Source: Opitutia bacterium Tous-C4FEB (lineage in GTDB: Bacteria > Verrucomicrobiota > Verrucomicrobiia > Opitutales > Opitutaceae). From it: a DNA stretch of 64,000 nucleotides. Positions within the stretch are counted from its first letter, which is position 1. Each line of letters starts with the position of its first letter. The notes under the pieces are model-generated. The model searched no databases, was not told where the DNA came from, and saw nothing but the letters and a program-made list of their open reading frames with translations. The stretch spans positions 1-64,000 of the forward strand of contig NEVA01000004.1 of NCBI GenBank assembly GCA_002304445.1, in the 5' to 3' direction. The translations under genes and the position numbers were made by a program. Below are positions 1 through 9,640 of this stretch, one piece after another.

Positions 1-171
1 GCGCTTTGGAAGCGTCTACAGGCCGCAAGTCCGGCCTCAGTCTTGAACCGCGGTTTTGCGATTGTGCGGGATGAAGCGGGCCGGCCCGTGATGCGTCGAG
101 CCGACGTTAAATCCGGGCAGAATTTGGCCGCAGAGTTTATGGATGGGACGGCTAAAGTCCGGGCGGAGTAG
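1..171 (+). CDS. xseA: Exodeoxyribonuclease VII large subunit, C-terminal end (partial)
   Basis: Frame 1 reads ALWKRLQAASPASVLNRGFAIVRDEAGRPVMRRADVKSGQNLAAEFMDGTAKVRAE*, matching the XseA C-terminal 'P..vL.RGyaiv.d..G..v.....v..Gd.l...f.dG...a.v' pattern. Confidence 0.75.
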   Translation, partial: ALWKRLQAASPASVLNRGFAIVRDEAGRPVMRRADVKSGQNLAAEFMDGTAKVRAE

Positions 172-278
172 CATGGCGAGGGAGCGATGATTTCGCTTGG
201 CAGCGAGTGAGTGATAATAGTTATAAGGTTTTGGGGCGGTCCGCGCCGATTCCCGGGCAGCCTCCCCAAAACCTCCCT

Positions 279-2666
279 ATGAACTCAATAATCCCATCCC
301 TCCGGGGCGCTGCTTTGGCGCGCGCCCTGTTTGTCGTGTTGAGCGCGACCGCGCTGCGAGCGCAGACGCAAAGTGCCGCCGCGGCTCGTCCCGCCGGCGA
401 AGAAGTGATCACGCTCTCCGAATTTCAGGTCTCGACGACCGCTGACAAGGGCTACCGGGCCGGCAATTCGGTTTCGGCGACCCGCATCAACACTCCGATC
501 AAGGACCTGCCGTTCGCGATCAGTGCGTTTACCCAGCAGTTCATCACGGACATCGGGGCACGCGATCTTTTCGATGTGGTGCAGTATGCTCCTGGTGTGA
601 CGAGTGCGGGCCGCGAGTTTAACGCCGGCAACGCCGTTTACGCGATCCGCGGCTTTGACCAGTCGCCGCAGCGCAACGGCTTTGTGGGCGAGGGCTACGT
701 GGACACGGTCAGCATCGAGCGCGTCGAGGTCGTCAAGGGGCCGTCCTCGGTGCTCTACGGCCAAGTCGCTCCCGGCGGCACGGTGAACTACATCACGAAA
801 CGTCCCGGCACGAAGGCTTCGACCAAAGTCAACGTACAGGCCGGCACCGACAGTTTCTGGCGCACGTCGGTCGACGTGAATCAGCCGCTGGTGGGCGACA
901 AAGTGCTTTTCCGTTTCAACGCCGCTTATGAAAACGGCTTCGAATACATCAAGCCGGGCGAGCAACGCACCGGAATTTTCACCCCCGTGGTCACCTGGCG
1001 CATCACGGACCGGATCGCGCTCACCGTGGACTACAGTAACTTTTCCCGGCGCGAAACTCCGCCCTCCGCGCAGATCAAGCCCAACATCCAAGTTGTGGGC
1101 GTGCGGCCGGCTAACGGAATTCTGAGTGCGACCGGCGTGCTCATCAACCCGCTCGACAACAGCGATCCCGGCTTCCTGACCTACTATCCGTTGCCCCGGG
1201 ATTTCAACTATCTCTCGAACAACGATAATCGCTTCTCCGATTATGAGTCGATCAATGCGGAGCTGACCGCAAAGCTGACGGATCACTGGAGCGCCCGGGC
1301 CAACTTCAACTGGAATAAACGCCGCGTCTCCCAGAAACTGACGGGTCTTGGCGGCGTGAGCATCACCGTGCCGACGAGCTACTATCCGGCCGGGGCAACG
1401 TTGCCGATCTCGGCGGCCAATTACCTCATCGGGGCGCGGGCTTACGCCGCCGATCTCTTGCAGAATCCGAATCTCGCGCTGCTCGCACCCGAGGCCCAAC
1501 TCGGCCGCCGCAAGCGCCTCCAGGAAAATTTCGGCCAAGGCAAAGCCTCACAGGTCGAGTTTGCCGGCGACTACACCTTGGGCGGCGTGAAGGTGAAGCC
1601 GCTCGTCGGCGCGCTCTACAACGAGTCGCGCGGTTACAGCCGCTTGCGCTCCAGCACGACGGCGAATTTCTTTCCCGTGTGGGACATGAAGAATCCCGCG
1701 ACCTGGGACCGTAACACCGACTTCGATGTGGCGGCCCAGCCGTTGACGACCAATAGCCGGGCCGTCACCCGCAACCAAGCGGGCTACGCGATCGTGAACA
1801 CGAGTTTCTTTGAAGATCGGTTGAACGCCGTCGTCGGCGCGCGTTACAACAAATCCTCGGGCTCCACGGATAACTTCCTGAATCCGGCCGGCAGTCTCGC
1901 CAAGGTCTCGACGAAGAAGACCACGCCCCAAGTCGGGCTCGGTTGGAAGGCCACCCGTGACGTGATGGTTTACGGTTCCTACAGCCAATCCTACGTGCTG
2001 AACGCGGCCGCGCTCACTCAAGCGAGCGTGCCGATCGGCCCGGCGTCACCCACGACTTCCGAGGGCTACGAGCTCGGCGTGAAGACCGATTTCCTCAACG
2101 GCCGGATTTCCTCGACCGTCGCGGTTTTCCAAATCGAGCAGAAGGACCGTATTTTGAATTTCAATTCCTTCAACGCGCTGGGCGTGACGGTGATCAACAG
2201 CCTGCAGGGCACGCTCGACCGCAGCCGCGGCATCGAGGCCGAGGTCACCTGGTCACCGATGGATAACTGGCAAGTATACGCCAGCGGCGCGATGAACGAC
2301 ATCCGCGTCACCCAAGTGCCGAAGGGCGTCGAGGTATTCCTCGGCTCGCATCCCGAAGCGACCGTCAAGGCGCTCTTCAACCTCTGGACGCGCTACTCGT
2401 TCACCAGCGACGCACTCAAGGGCTGGTGGGTCGGCGGCGGCTTCAACCATACGGGCAAGAAGGCGCAGCGGACCAACAATCCGAAGCTCTTCCTGCCGGC
2501 AGAGACGCTCTGGAACTCGGCGGTCGGCTACGATTGGAAGCAGAATGGCCGGTCGATGAACCTCGCGCTGAACTGGCAGAATATGGAGGACATCGAGTAT
2601 TTCCCGGCCAACCAGCAGCGCGGTCTGCCCGGCCGCGCCGTGCTCTCGCTTACGACGAAATTCTGA
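279..2666 (+). CDS. TonB-dependent siderophore-type receptor
   Basis: ORF 207..2666; start chosen at MNSIIPSLRG (279) giving a signal peptide; plug-domain motifs (IERVEVVKGPSSVLYGQVAPGGTVNYITKRP) and C-terminal aromatic F. Confidence 0.9.
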   Translation: MNSIIPSLRGAALARALFVVLSATALRAQTQSAAAARPAGEEVITLSEFQVSTTADKGYRAGNSVSATRINTPIKDLPFAISAFTQQFITDIGARDLFDVVQYAPGVTSAGREFNAGNAVYAIRGFDQSPQRNGFVGEGYVDTVSIERVEVVKGPSSVLYGQVAPGGTVNYITKRPGTKASTKVNVQAGTDSFWRTSVDVNQPLVGDKVLFRFNAAYENGFEYIKPGEQRTGIFTPVVTWRITDRIALTVDYSNFSRRETPPSAQIKPNIQVVGVRPANGILSATGVLINPLDNSDPGFLTYYPLPRDFNYLSNNDNRFSDYESINAELTAKLTDHWSARANFNWNKRRVSQKLTGLGGVSITVPTSYYPAGATLPISAANYLIGARAYAADLLQNPNLALLAPEAQLGRRKRLQENFGQGKASQVEFAGDYTLGGVKVKPLVGALYNESRGYSRLRSSTTANFFPVWDMKNPATWDRNTDFDVAAQPLTTNSRAVTRNQAGYAIVNTSFFEDRLNAVVGARYNKSSGSTDNFLNPAGSLAKVSTKKTTPQVGLGWKATRDVMVYGSYSQSYVLNAAALTQASVPIGPASPTTSEGYELGVKTDFLNGRISSTVAVFQIEQKDRILNFNSFNALGVTVINSLQGTLDRSRGIEAEVTWSPMDNWQVYASGAMNDIRVTQVPKGVEVFLGSHPEATVKALFNLWTRYSFTSDALKGWWVGGGFNHTGKKAQRTNNPKLFLPAETLWNSAVGYDWKQNGRSMNLALNWQNMEDIEYFPANQQRGLPGRAVLSLTTKF

Positions 2667-2715
2667 TCGTCGCGCACCGTCTGCGCCTGAGCGCGGACGG
2701 TGGGTGACTGAGGCA

Positions 2716-2742
2716 GGGCGGGTCTCTGACCCGCCCTTTTTT
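2716..2742 (+). terminator. Rho-independent terminator downstream of TBDT
   Basis: GGGCGGGTC-tct-GACCCGCCC perfect 9-bp stem followed by TTTTTT. Confidence 0.8.
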
Positions 2743-2790
2743 GTGTCGTCGCGCGACGAGACCCGGAGCCGATGGCGGGCGGCGCTCATG

Positions 2791-2815
2791 AGGGCGGGTC
2801 GGAGACCCTGTCCTG
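2791..2815. repeat. GGGCGGGTC palindromic repeat copy
   Basis: agggcgggtcggagaccctgtcctg; same family as 2716, 10663, 23412, 29195. Confidence 0.6.
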
Positions 2816-2879
2816 CGTCTTCTCCGGCGGCGGCCCGGCGCTGGAATATTTTTGATTCGGTGCTACGCTCATCGGGACA

Positions 2880-3509
2880 ATGAAACTCTCACTCGCTCTG
2901 TCGCTCGCTGCGGTGGCCGTTGCCACCGGTTTCTCTTATGCCGCTATGAAAACGAATGCTTCCGAATCCACCGTGGTTCCCGCCAAAGACGCCCTCGACT
3001 GCAAGCCGGGCGAAGTTTCGGCGTGCGGGTTGCCGTCCAACGTCGTCATCGACCTCAGCAAGACGAAGGTCCAGCGCACCGATGCCGATTGGCGCGGTCG
3101 GCTCACGCCGATCCAGTATCGCGTCGCGCGGCAGCAAGGCACGGAGCCGCCGTTTCAGAACGAGTATTGGAACCACCATGAGGACGGCGTCTATTTTTCC
3201 GTGTGCAGCGACACGCCGCTGTTTGATTCGCGGGACAAGTTCGACAGCGGCACCGGTTGGCCGAGTTTCACGAAGCCGATCGAGAAAGCGTTCGTCGGCG
3301 AACACATCGACACGAGCTACGGGATGCGGCGCGTCGAGGTTCATGTGACCGTGGACGGCGCGCATTTGGGCCATGTTTTTGAAGACGGACCGCGCGCGAA
3401 AGGCGGGCTGCGTTACTGCATCAACAGCGCGTCGCTGCGGTTCGTCCCGCGCAAGGCGTATGAAGCGTGGGTGGCGAAGAATCAGGCGGGCGCGGTGGCG
3501 GCGAAGTAG
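2880..3509 (+). CDS. msrB: Exported peptide-methionine (R)-S-oxide reductase
   Basis: MsrB core [36 protein letters not shown]...[12 protein letters not shown]...[13 protein letters not shown]-terminal signal peptide. Confidence 0.9.
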   Translation: MKLSLALSLAAVAVATGFSYAAMKTNASESTVVPAKDALDCKPGEVSACGLPSNVVIDLSKTKVQRTDADWRGRLTPIQYRVARQQGTEPPFQNEYWNHHEDGVYFSVCSDTPLFDSRDKFDSGTGWPSFTKPIEKAFVGEHIDTSYGMRRVEVHVTVDGAHLGHVFEDGPRAKGGLRYCINSASLRFVPRKAYEAWVAKNQAGAVAAK

Positions 3510-3529
3510 GGGCGGGTCTTCACGAGTTT

Positions 3530-3615
3530 GTCATTGCGAGGAGGCCGTAGGCCGACGCGGCAATCCAGCTGGCGTCTCTGGTGGATCGCCGCGTCGCCAC
3601 GCTCCTCGCGATGAC
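3530..3615. repeat. Dispersed palindromic repeat (GTCATTGCGAGGAG family), copy a
   Basis: GTCATTGCGAGGAG..CGACGCGGCAATCCAGCTGG ... GGATCGCCGCGTCGCCACGCTCCTCGCGATGAC inverted arms. Confidence 0.85.
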
Positions 3616-3617
3616 GA

Positions 3618-3944
3618 TCATGGGGGCGGCGACGGGTCGAACCAGCCTTCGCTCAGGTCTCGCCACTCGGGGTTCACTTTTTCTATCAGCGCGATCTTTT
3701 TCACGCGCGAACCGGCTTTGAGCTGTTTCTCTCGGGCGATAGCGAGGGCTATGTCGCCATAGTCTTCGAAATAGACGAGCCGATCGACTTCGTAACGCTG
3801 GGTAAAACTCGAAGACGTTCGGGAGTTTTCCGGGTGTTGGTGCTGCCACGTGAGGCGCTCCAGGCTGTTGGTCACGCCGATGTAGAGCGTGCCGTTTTTC
3901 CGACTCGCGAGAATATAGACCCAGTAGGTCTTCCGGGTGCTCAT
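3618..3944 (-). CDS. Single-domain GIY-YIG nuclease family protein
   Basis: YWVYILASRKNGTLYIGVTNSLERLTWQHQ...REKQLKAGSRVKKIALIEKVNPEWRDL: GIY-YIG (YIL..YIG) core and conserved tail. Confidence 0.88.
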   Translation of the reverse strand: MSTRKTYWVYILASRKNGTLYIGVTNSLERLTWQHQHPENSRTSSSFTQRYEVDRLVYFEDYGDIALAIAREKQLKAGSRVKKIALIEKVNPEWRDLSEGWFDPSPPP

Positions 3945-3982
3945 CGCCCGGGCAGGCTGATTTTTCCCTGAACCATTTGCCC

Positions 3983-4237
3983 GTCATTGCGAGGAGCTTA
4001 ACGACGTGGCAATCCATCCGTGTGATGTCGGCGCCCATCGCGCTCTTCATCCCGATGAAAATCTGCCGTGCTATGAGGGCATGGCAGATGAGAAGGCGCG
4101 CTTTGCGCCGGAGATTTCTAGCTGGATTGCCGCGTCTCGCTCCGCGCTCCTCGCAGCGACAGGGCACGGAAATGAGGGCGCTGGCGCGCCTGAGGGGAAG
4201 TGATGGATTGCCGCGTCGCTGCGCTCCTCGCAATGAC
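3983..4237. repeat. Dispersed palindromic repeat (GTCATTGCGAGGAG family), compound copy b
   Basis: Begins gtcattgcgaggag...cgacgtggcaatcca, internal inverted copy ~4119-4163, ends tggattgccgcgtcgctgcgctcctcgcaatgac. Confidence 0.8.
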
Positions 4238-4270
4238 AGGGCTAAAGCGAGGGCGCGCGCGACGACTCGT

Positions 4271-5440
4271 TCACAGCGTCGGAAACTTCACCCACTTCGC
4301 TCCGGCTTTGCCGCTCTTCACGGCGGTCTCGATGAAGGCCATGCCGGCCAAGCCGTCGGTGATCGTCGGGAAATCGTAGCCTTCCTTCGGGGCTTTGCGG
4401 CCTTCGATGGAATCGGCGATGGCGACGGCGGCGCTGCGATAGACGTTCGCAAAGGCTTCGATGAAACCCTCGGGGTGCGCGAAGGGCGTGCGCGTCGCTC
4501 CGGCTGCGGCCGCGCTCACATAGCTGTTGCCGCGACGGTAAACTTGCTGCGGGGCGTCGGCTTTTTTCCAGATGAGCTCGTTGGGGTTCTCTTGGAACCA
4601 CTGGAGCGAGCCCTTGGTGCCGAAGACGCGGATGTTGAGGTTGTTTTCCTCACCGCTCGAAATCTGCGAGGCGAAGAGGATGCCTTTCACGCCGCCGCTG
4701 AAGCGCACGAGGCAGTTGCCGTCGTCATCGAGGAGGCGGCCGGGGATGAAGGTCGAAAGCTCGGCGCAGATCGACTCGACCTCGAGGCCGGTGATGTAGC
4801 GGGCGAGGTTATGCGCGTGGGTGCCGATGTCGCCCATGCAGTTGGAGACGCCGGAGACGTTGGGGTCCATGCGCCAGTTGGCGATTTTGCTCACGGTCTT
4901 CGCTTCGAGCGCGGTGATCGCGTAGCCCTGCGGATACTCGACGACGATCTTCATGAGCTGGCCGAGCTTGCCGCTGCGGACCCACTCGCGGGCTTCTTTT
5001 ACCATCGGGTAACCGGTGTAGTTGTGCGTGAGCGCGAAGACCTTGCCGGTCTTCTTGACGACGTCGCGGAGCTTGCGGCCCTCGGCGAGGGTGAAGCAGA
5101 GCGGCTTGTCGCACACGACGTGGAAGCCGGCCTCGAGAAACGTCTTCGCGATGGGGGCGTGGGTGTTGTTGCGCGTGACGATCGAGACGAAGTCGATGCG
5201 TTCGTCGGCGGGGAGGGCGGCCTCGGCCTTGGCCATCTCCTGGTAGGTCGCGTAAACGCGGCTCGGATCGAGGAAGAGGTCTTCGCCGGAGGCTTTGGAT
5301 TTGGCGGGATCGGAGGAGAAGCAACCGGCGACGAGATCGATCTCGCCGTCGAGCCGTGCGGCCATGCGGTGGACGGCGCCGATGAAGGCGCCACGCCCGC
5401 CGCCGATCATACCCATGCGGAGTTTGCGGTTAAGTTTCAT
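4271..5440 (-). CDS. Gfo/Idh/MocA family oxidoreductase
   Basis: Rossmann GMIGGGRGAFIG; EAGFHVVCDKPL signature. Confidence 0.9.
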   Translation of the reverse strand: MKLNRKLRMGMIGGGRGAFIGAVHRMAARLDGEIDLVAGCFSSDPAKSKASGEDLFLDPSRVYATYQEMAKAEAALPADERIDFVSIVTRNNTHAPIAKTFLEAGFHVVCDKPLCFTLAEGRKLRDVVKKTGKVFALTHNYTGYPMVKEAREWVRSGKLGQLMKIVVEYPQGYAITALEAKTVSKIANWRMDPNVSGVSNCMGDIGTHAHNLARYITGLEVESICAELSTFIPGRLLDDDGNCLVRFSGGVKGILFASQISSGEENNLNIRVFGTKGSLQWFQENPNELIWKKADAPQQVYRRGNSYVSAAAAGATRTPFAHPEGFIEAFANVYRSAAVAIADSIEGRKAPKEGYDFPTITDGLAGMAFIETAVKSGKAGAKWVKFPTL

Positions 5441-5528
5441 AGAGGAGAGCTGAGGGTCTTGAGTGCCAGTGTGCGTGAGCGAGCCGATGTTCGAACCACT
5501 TGCTTTCGCTCGCGGCTACGAAAAAAAA

Positions 5529-6611
5529 TCAAAGCGCCACCGGCTTACCCGTCGCCGCCGACTTGTAGGCGCCGTCGATGATCTTCATCAGCGCGAGGGC
5601 TTGGGCCGGGGTGTTGAGCGGTTTCTCGGTGCCTTCGAGGGTGCGGATGAAGTTCAGCGCGGAACGCGCGCGGCCCATCGTCTCGTCGGGGCTGACCACG
5701 ATGTCGCGGTTCACTTGGCGACCGTGTTCGAGGGTGTAGAGTTGGCAGTCGTCTTGTGCGGTGGAGTCGATGCCGTTGGTGCCGAAGAGGCGACGGACCA
5801 TGCCGCCGGCTTTGGAGCCTTGGAACGTCACGGAGACTTCCTCGCGTTGGTTCATCTCGGCCCACGACACGGCGAAGTTCATCGATTGGCCGGTCTTGAA
5901 GGTGATGAAGCCGTGCGCGGCGGCCTCGACGTCGGTCGTGCCTTTCTCGACATCGGGGATACCCCACGGGCCTTTGAACGCTTTGTTATCGATGTGGTCG
6001 TGGTAGGTGCGCGCGAGGATGTGCGCGGGCTCGGGGTAGCCCATGAAGTGGAGCCCAAGGTCGATCATGTGGAGGAGGTCGATGAGCGGGCCGCCGCCGG
6101 ACAGGGCCTTGGTGGTGAACCAGCCGCCGAAGCCGGGGATGCCGGCGCGACGGATCCATTTCGCCTGACAGGTGTTGATGGTGCCGACGGTGCCGGCGGC
6201 GATGTAGTCCATCATCGCGTAGCTCTCGGGGCGGGCGCGGTTGTTGAAATTAAACATCAGCGTCTTCTTCGCCTTTTCGGCGGTGGTCTTCATGACCGCC
6301 ATTTCCTTGGCGCTGAGGGCGGGGGGCTTTTCGCAGAAAACGTGTTTGCCGGCTTTGAGCGCCTGGAGGGCGAGGGGGGCGTGGAATTTGTTGGGGACGA
6401 TGATCGAGACGGCGTCGAGCTCGGGCACGGCCTTAAGCATGGCGGTGACGTCGGTGAAGACGCGGCCGATCTGGTGCTTGGCGGCGGCGCGGTCGGCGGC
6501 GGCCTGGTTGACGTCGCAGAGGGCGACGATTTCGGCGCCGGCCTGGCGGAAGCCGCTGGCGTGATAACCGGCCATGCCGCCGGCTCCGATGATGGCGATT
6601 TTGGTGCTCAT
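5529..6611 (-). CDS. Gfo/Idh/MocA family oxidoreductase
   Basis: KIAIIGAGGMAGYHASGF; KAGKHVFCEKPPA signature. Confidence 0.9.
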   Translation of the reverse strand: MSTKIAIIGAGGMAGYHASGFRQAGAEIVALCDVNQAAADRAAAKHQIGRVFTDVTAMLKAVPELDAVSIIVPNKFHAPLALQALKAGKHVFCEKPPALSAKEMAVMKTTAEKAKKTLMFNFNNRARPESYAMMDYIAAGTVGTINTCQAKWIRRAGIPGFGGWFTTKALSGGGPLIDLLHMIDLGLHFMGYPEPAHILARTYHDHIDNKAFKGPWGIPDVEKGTTDVEAAAHGFITFKTGQSMNFAVSWAEMNQREEVSVTFQGSKAGGMVRRLFGTNGIDSTAQDDCQLYTLEHGRQVNRDIVVSPDETMGRARSALNFIRTLEGTEKPLNTPAQALALMKIIDGAYKSAATGKPVAL

Positions 6612-6648
6612 AAAATCAAATGGGAAAGGTGACGGAGAAAGACGGGTG

Positions 6649-6724
6649 GCCCACGGAACACACGGACTACACGGAAAGGAAAACGGGCTCTAATTCTTCC
6701 GTGTATTCCGTGTGTTCCGTGGGC
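6649..6724. repeat. Intergenic inverted repeat (28-nt arms)
   Basis: gcccacggaacacacggactacacggaa / ttccgtgtattccgtgtgttccgtgggc, 27/28 complementary, ~20-nt loop. Confidence 0.85.
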
Positions 6725-6742
6725 AAAAGGGTTTGAAGTTGT

Positions 6743-7786
6743 TTACTGGTTTTTCTTGTCGAATTGCGCGTCGAAGATGATCGCGCTCGATGGGAAATCG
6801 ACTTTGCGGACGAAGGCGGAGGCCTCGGTGGCGCCGTGGACGCGGTCCATGCGGCTGTCTTCCCACTCGACGGAAAGCGGGCCGCGATAGCCGACGTCAT
6901 TGAGCGCTACGATGATCTCCTCGAAGTTGATGTCGCCGTGACCGAGGGAGCGGAAGTCCCAGTAGCGGCGGGCGTCGCCGAAGCTGACGTGGCCGCCGAA
7001 GACGCCGACCGTGCCATCGCCGTGGCCCCACCACACGTCCTTCATGTGCATGTGGAAAATGCGCGGACCAAACGCGCGGATGAACTTCACGTAGTCCACG
7101 CCCTGGTAGCCGAGGTGGGACGGGTCGTAGTTGAAGCCGAAACGCTTGTGGCCCTTCACGGCGTCGATCGCGCGTTGGGAGCTGGCGAGATCGAACGCGA
7201 TTTCGGTGGGGTGAACCTCGAGCGCGAAGTTCACGTTAGATTTCTCGAAAGCCTCAAGGATCGGGCCGAAGCGTTTGCCGAAGTCGGCGAAACCGGCGTC
7301 CCAGAACGCCTGTGACGTGGGCGGGAAGGCGTAGATCGAGTGCCAGATGGAGGAACCGGTGAAGCCGTTCACGACGGCGGGGAAGTCGTCGGTGCTTTGG
7401 CGGCCGGGCTTGGCGTCGAAGAAGGCGCGGGCGGCGCGACCGGCGGTGATCATCTTGCGGGCGGCGCGCTTGCGGACGCCTTCGGGATCACCGTCGCCCC
7501 AGATATCGGCGGGGAGAATGGACTGATGGCGCTCGTCGATCCGGTCGCAGATCGCTTGGCCAACGAGGTGGCTGGAGATGGCGTAACAGGTGAGGCCGTG
7601 GTCCTTCAGCAGCGCCCATTTGTCGTGGACGTATTTTTTGGAACTGGCGGCGGCATCGACGTCGAAGTGGTCGCCCCAGCAGGCGAGTTCGACGCCGTCG
7701 TAGCCCATGCTCTTGGCGAGCGGCGCGAGTTTTTCGAGGGGAAGATCGGCCCATTGGCCGGTGAAGAGGGTGACGGGACGTGGCAT
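6743..7786 (-). CDS. Sugar phosphate isomerase/epimerase (xylose isomerase-like TIM barrel)
   Basis: [37 protein letters not shown]...[12 protein letters not shown]...[10 protein letters not shown]...GPLSVEWED. Confidence 0.88.
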   Translation of the reverse strand: MPRPVTLFTGQWADLPLEKLAPLAKSMGYDGVELACWGDHFDVDAAASSKKYVHDKWALLKDHGLTCYAISSHLVGQAICDRIDERHQSILPADIWGDGDPEGVRKRAARKMITAGRAARAFFDAKPGRQSTDDFPAVVNGFTGSSIWHSIYAFPPTSQAFWDAGFADFGKRFGPILEAFEKSNVNFALEVHPTEIAFDLASSQRAIDAVKGHKRFGFNYDPSHLGYQGVDYVKFIRAFGPRIFHMHMKDVWWGHGDGTVGVFGGHVSFGDARRYWDFRSLGHGDINFEEIIVALNDVGYRGPLSVEWEDSRMDRVHGATEASAFVRKVDFPSSAIIFDAQFDKKNQ

Positions 7787-7954
7787 GTTTTTAGGAGGTT
7801 TTAAGGATTAAGGGGAAAGCATTAAAGGGCACCGAAAGGGCGATTCAGGGGTGACGGGCGCGCGGGCGGCAAGCGGATTGTTTTTTGGGATTTTTTTTGG
7901 GATGGAAAGCGGTTCGGGCTTCGCGCCGGCCGAGAATTGGGCCATTTTTGGAGG

Positions 7955-8752
7955 ATGTTGCGACGCGCATTTTCCAGTCTCGGTTGTCCGGAGTTCACTC
8001 TCGATGCGGCGCTCGCGTTGGCCGAAAAACACGGGCTCGACGGTTTCGAGCTGAGGGCGATCGGTGGCACGATTGACCTGCCGGGGTATCTCGCGGCGCA
8101 GTTCGGTTCGCCGGCCGCGCTCGCGGAGAAACTGGGCGAAGCGGCGGGCAAAATCTTGGCGTTGGACACGTCGTTGAAGCTTATCGGCAACACGCCGGCG
8201 GATCGGGCAGGATTTTTGGAATTTCTACCGTGGGCCGAAGCGCTGGGGGTGCCGCGCCTGCGGGTTTTCGACGGTGGCAGTGTGCTCTCGGATGACGCTC
8301 TCGCCGAGGCCGCCGAGACGGTGCGCTGGTGGCAGGCGTTGCGACGCGAGCGCGGGTGGCGGGCGGATTTGATGGTCGAGACGCACGACACCTTGTCCAC
8401 GGCGGATGCGATCCGGCGGTTCGCGCTCGCGGCGCCCGGCTGCGCGGTACTGTGGGATTCGCAGCACACTTGGCTCAAGGGCGGCGAAGATCCCCTCGTG
8501 ACGTGGCCCGCGATCCGCGAGTTCGTCGTGCACGTGCACGTGAAGGACAGCATCGACGTGCCGTCGGCGCGGCACGCGTGGACCTATGTGTTGCCCGGCG
8601 CGGGGCGTTTTCCCATCGCACCCCTGCTCGCCGCCTTGCGCGCCGATGATTTCGCCGGCCCCGTTTCACTCGAATGGGAACGCATGTGGCATCCCTATTT
8701 GCCGTCGCTCGACGAGGCGTTGACGGCGGCGACCGCGAGCCAGTGGTGGTGA
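7955..8752 (+). CDS. Sugar phosphate isomerase/epimerase family protein
   Basis: FTLDAALALAEKHGLDGFELRAIGG...LMVETHDTL...VLWDSQHTW...FVVHVHVKD...GPVSLEWERMWHP. Confidence 0.85.
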   Translation: MLRRAFSSLGCPEFTLDAALALAEKHGLDGFELRAIGGTIDLPGYLAAQFGSPAALAEKLGEAAGKILALDTSLKLIGNTPADRAGFLEFLPWAEALGVPRLRVFDGGSVLSDDALAEAAETVRWWQALRRERGWRADLMVETHDTLSTADAIRRFALAAPGCAVLWDSQHTWLKGGEDPLVTWPAIREFVVHVHVKDSIDVPSARHAWTYVLPGAGRFPIAPLLAALRADDFAGPVSLEWERMWHPYLPSLDEALTAATASQWW

Positions 8753-8767
8753 ACGGAGTTTGGCGCC

Positions 8768-9640
8768 TTAGCGCTTCGCCCCGCGTTCGCGAAACTGCGA
8801 CGGCGTCAGACCGACGCACCGGATAAATGCCCGCGCGAAGACGGTGCCGCTATGGTAGCCCACCTGCGCCGCGATGGCCTCGAGTTTACCGTCGGAGTTT
8901 TCGAGGAGTTCCTGGGCGCGTTGGACGCGGATGTAGGTGAGATGCTCCATCGGAGTGCGGCCGAGCTCGCGGCGGCAGATGCGGCGGAGGTGTTCGGCGC
9001 TGACGGCGCAGCGGGCGGCGAGCGTCGGGAGTTTCCAGTCGGTCGCGAGTTCGCGTCCGACCGTTTCCCAGAGCGCGCCGATGCGTGAATCGCTGCGCCA
9101 TGGGCGGGCGCTGCGTCGGGCGAGGCCGTGCACGAGGCTCACCCAGTGGTGGACCTGCGACGGGTCGCGGTCGCCCGACCATTCATCGCGCAGGCCGGCG
9201 AGAGCGCGGCCGATTTCGAACGCACCCTGTTTGACCAGCAACGGAGACGCGGCGCCGACCAACGGCTTGAGCCAAGAAGGTTCTTCATAACGCACCCAGG
9301 CGAAATCCCAACGCTTGCCGGGCACCGCGTGAAACGCGTTGAGCACGCGCGGCGGGGCCATGCAGAGCGAACCGGCCGTGACGCGCGCCCATTTGCCTTC
9401 GAGCAGGACCCGGCCCTCGCCTGCCAACGTGGCGAGAAAAAAACTGCCCGACGGCGCGAGTCGCACGCGGCGGTAAGGCGCGTGAACCGTGTCGAGACCG
9501 AGCCAAGCGATGCGGTGGGTCTTCAACTCCGGGCACTGCTTCACGTCGACCGCCCAACGCCGGGTGCGAGGCCCGTCGACGGTGGTTTCCTTAAATGGAG
9601 GCGAGGGCGGTTGATCCACGGCGGCAGACTCAAGCGCCAA
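8768..9640 (-). CDS. AraC family transcriptional regulator
   Basis: C-terminal double HTH: TLAARCAVSAEHLRRICRRELGRTPMEHLTYIRVQRAQELLENSDGKLEAIAAQVGYHSGTVFARAFIRCVGLTPSQFRE. Confidence 0.9.
   Translation of the reverse strand: MALESAAVDQPPSPPFKETTVDGPRTRRWAVDVKQCPELKTHRIAWLGLDTVHAPYRRVRLAPSGSFFLATLAGEGRVLLEGKWARVTAGSLCMAPPRVLNAFHAVPGKRWDFAWVRYEEPSWLKPLVGAASPLLVKQGAFEIGRALAGLRDEWSGDRDPSQVHHWVSLVHGLARRSARPWRSDSRIGALWETVGRELATDWKLPTLAARCAVSAEHLRRICRRELGRTPMEHLTYIRVQRAQELLENSDGKLEAIAAQVGYHSGTVFARAFIRCVGLTPSQFRERGAKR

Noticed and set aside
3520-4233. 237-aa minus ORF starting MRGAQRRGNPSLPLRR
   Set aside because: Typical spurious translation of the GTCATTGCGAGGAG repeat (RGAQRRGNP) overlapping the GIY-YIG gene in another frame.
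3977-5581. 534-aa plus-strand ORF (and similar 5463..6632, 24429..26282, 29236..31041, 38395..39801, 61738..63753)
   Set aside because: Antisense shadows of well-supported genes in GC-rich DNA; low-complexity Ala/Gly/Val/Asp/Glu or Arg composition, no recognisable domains.
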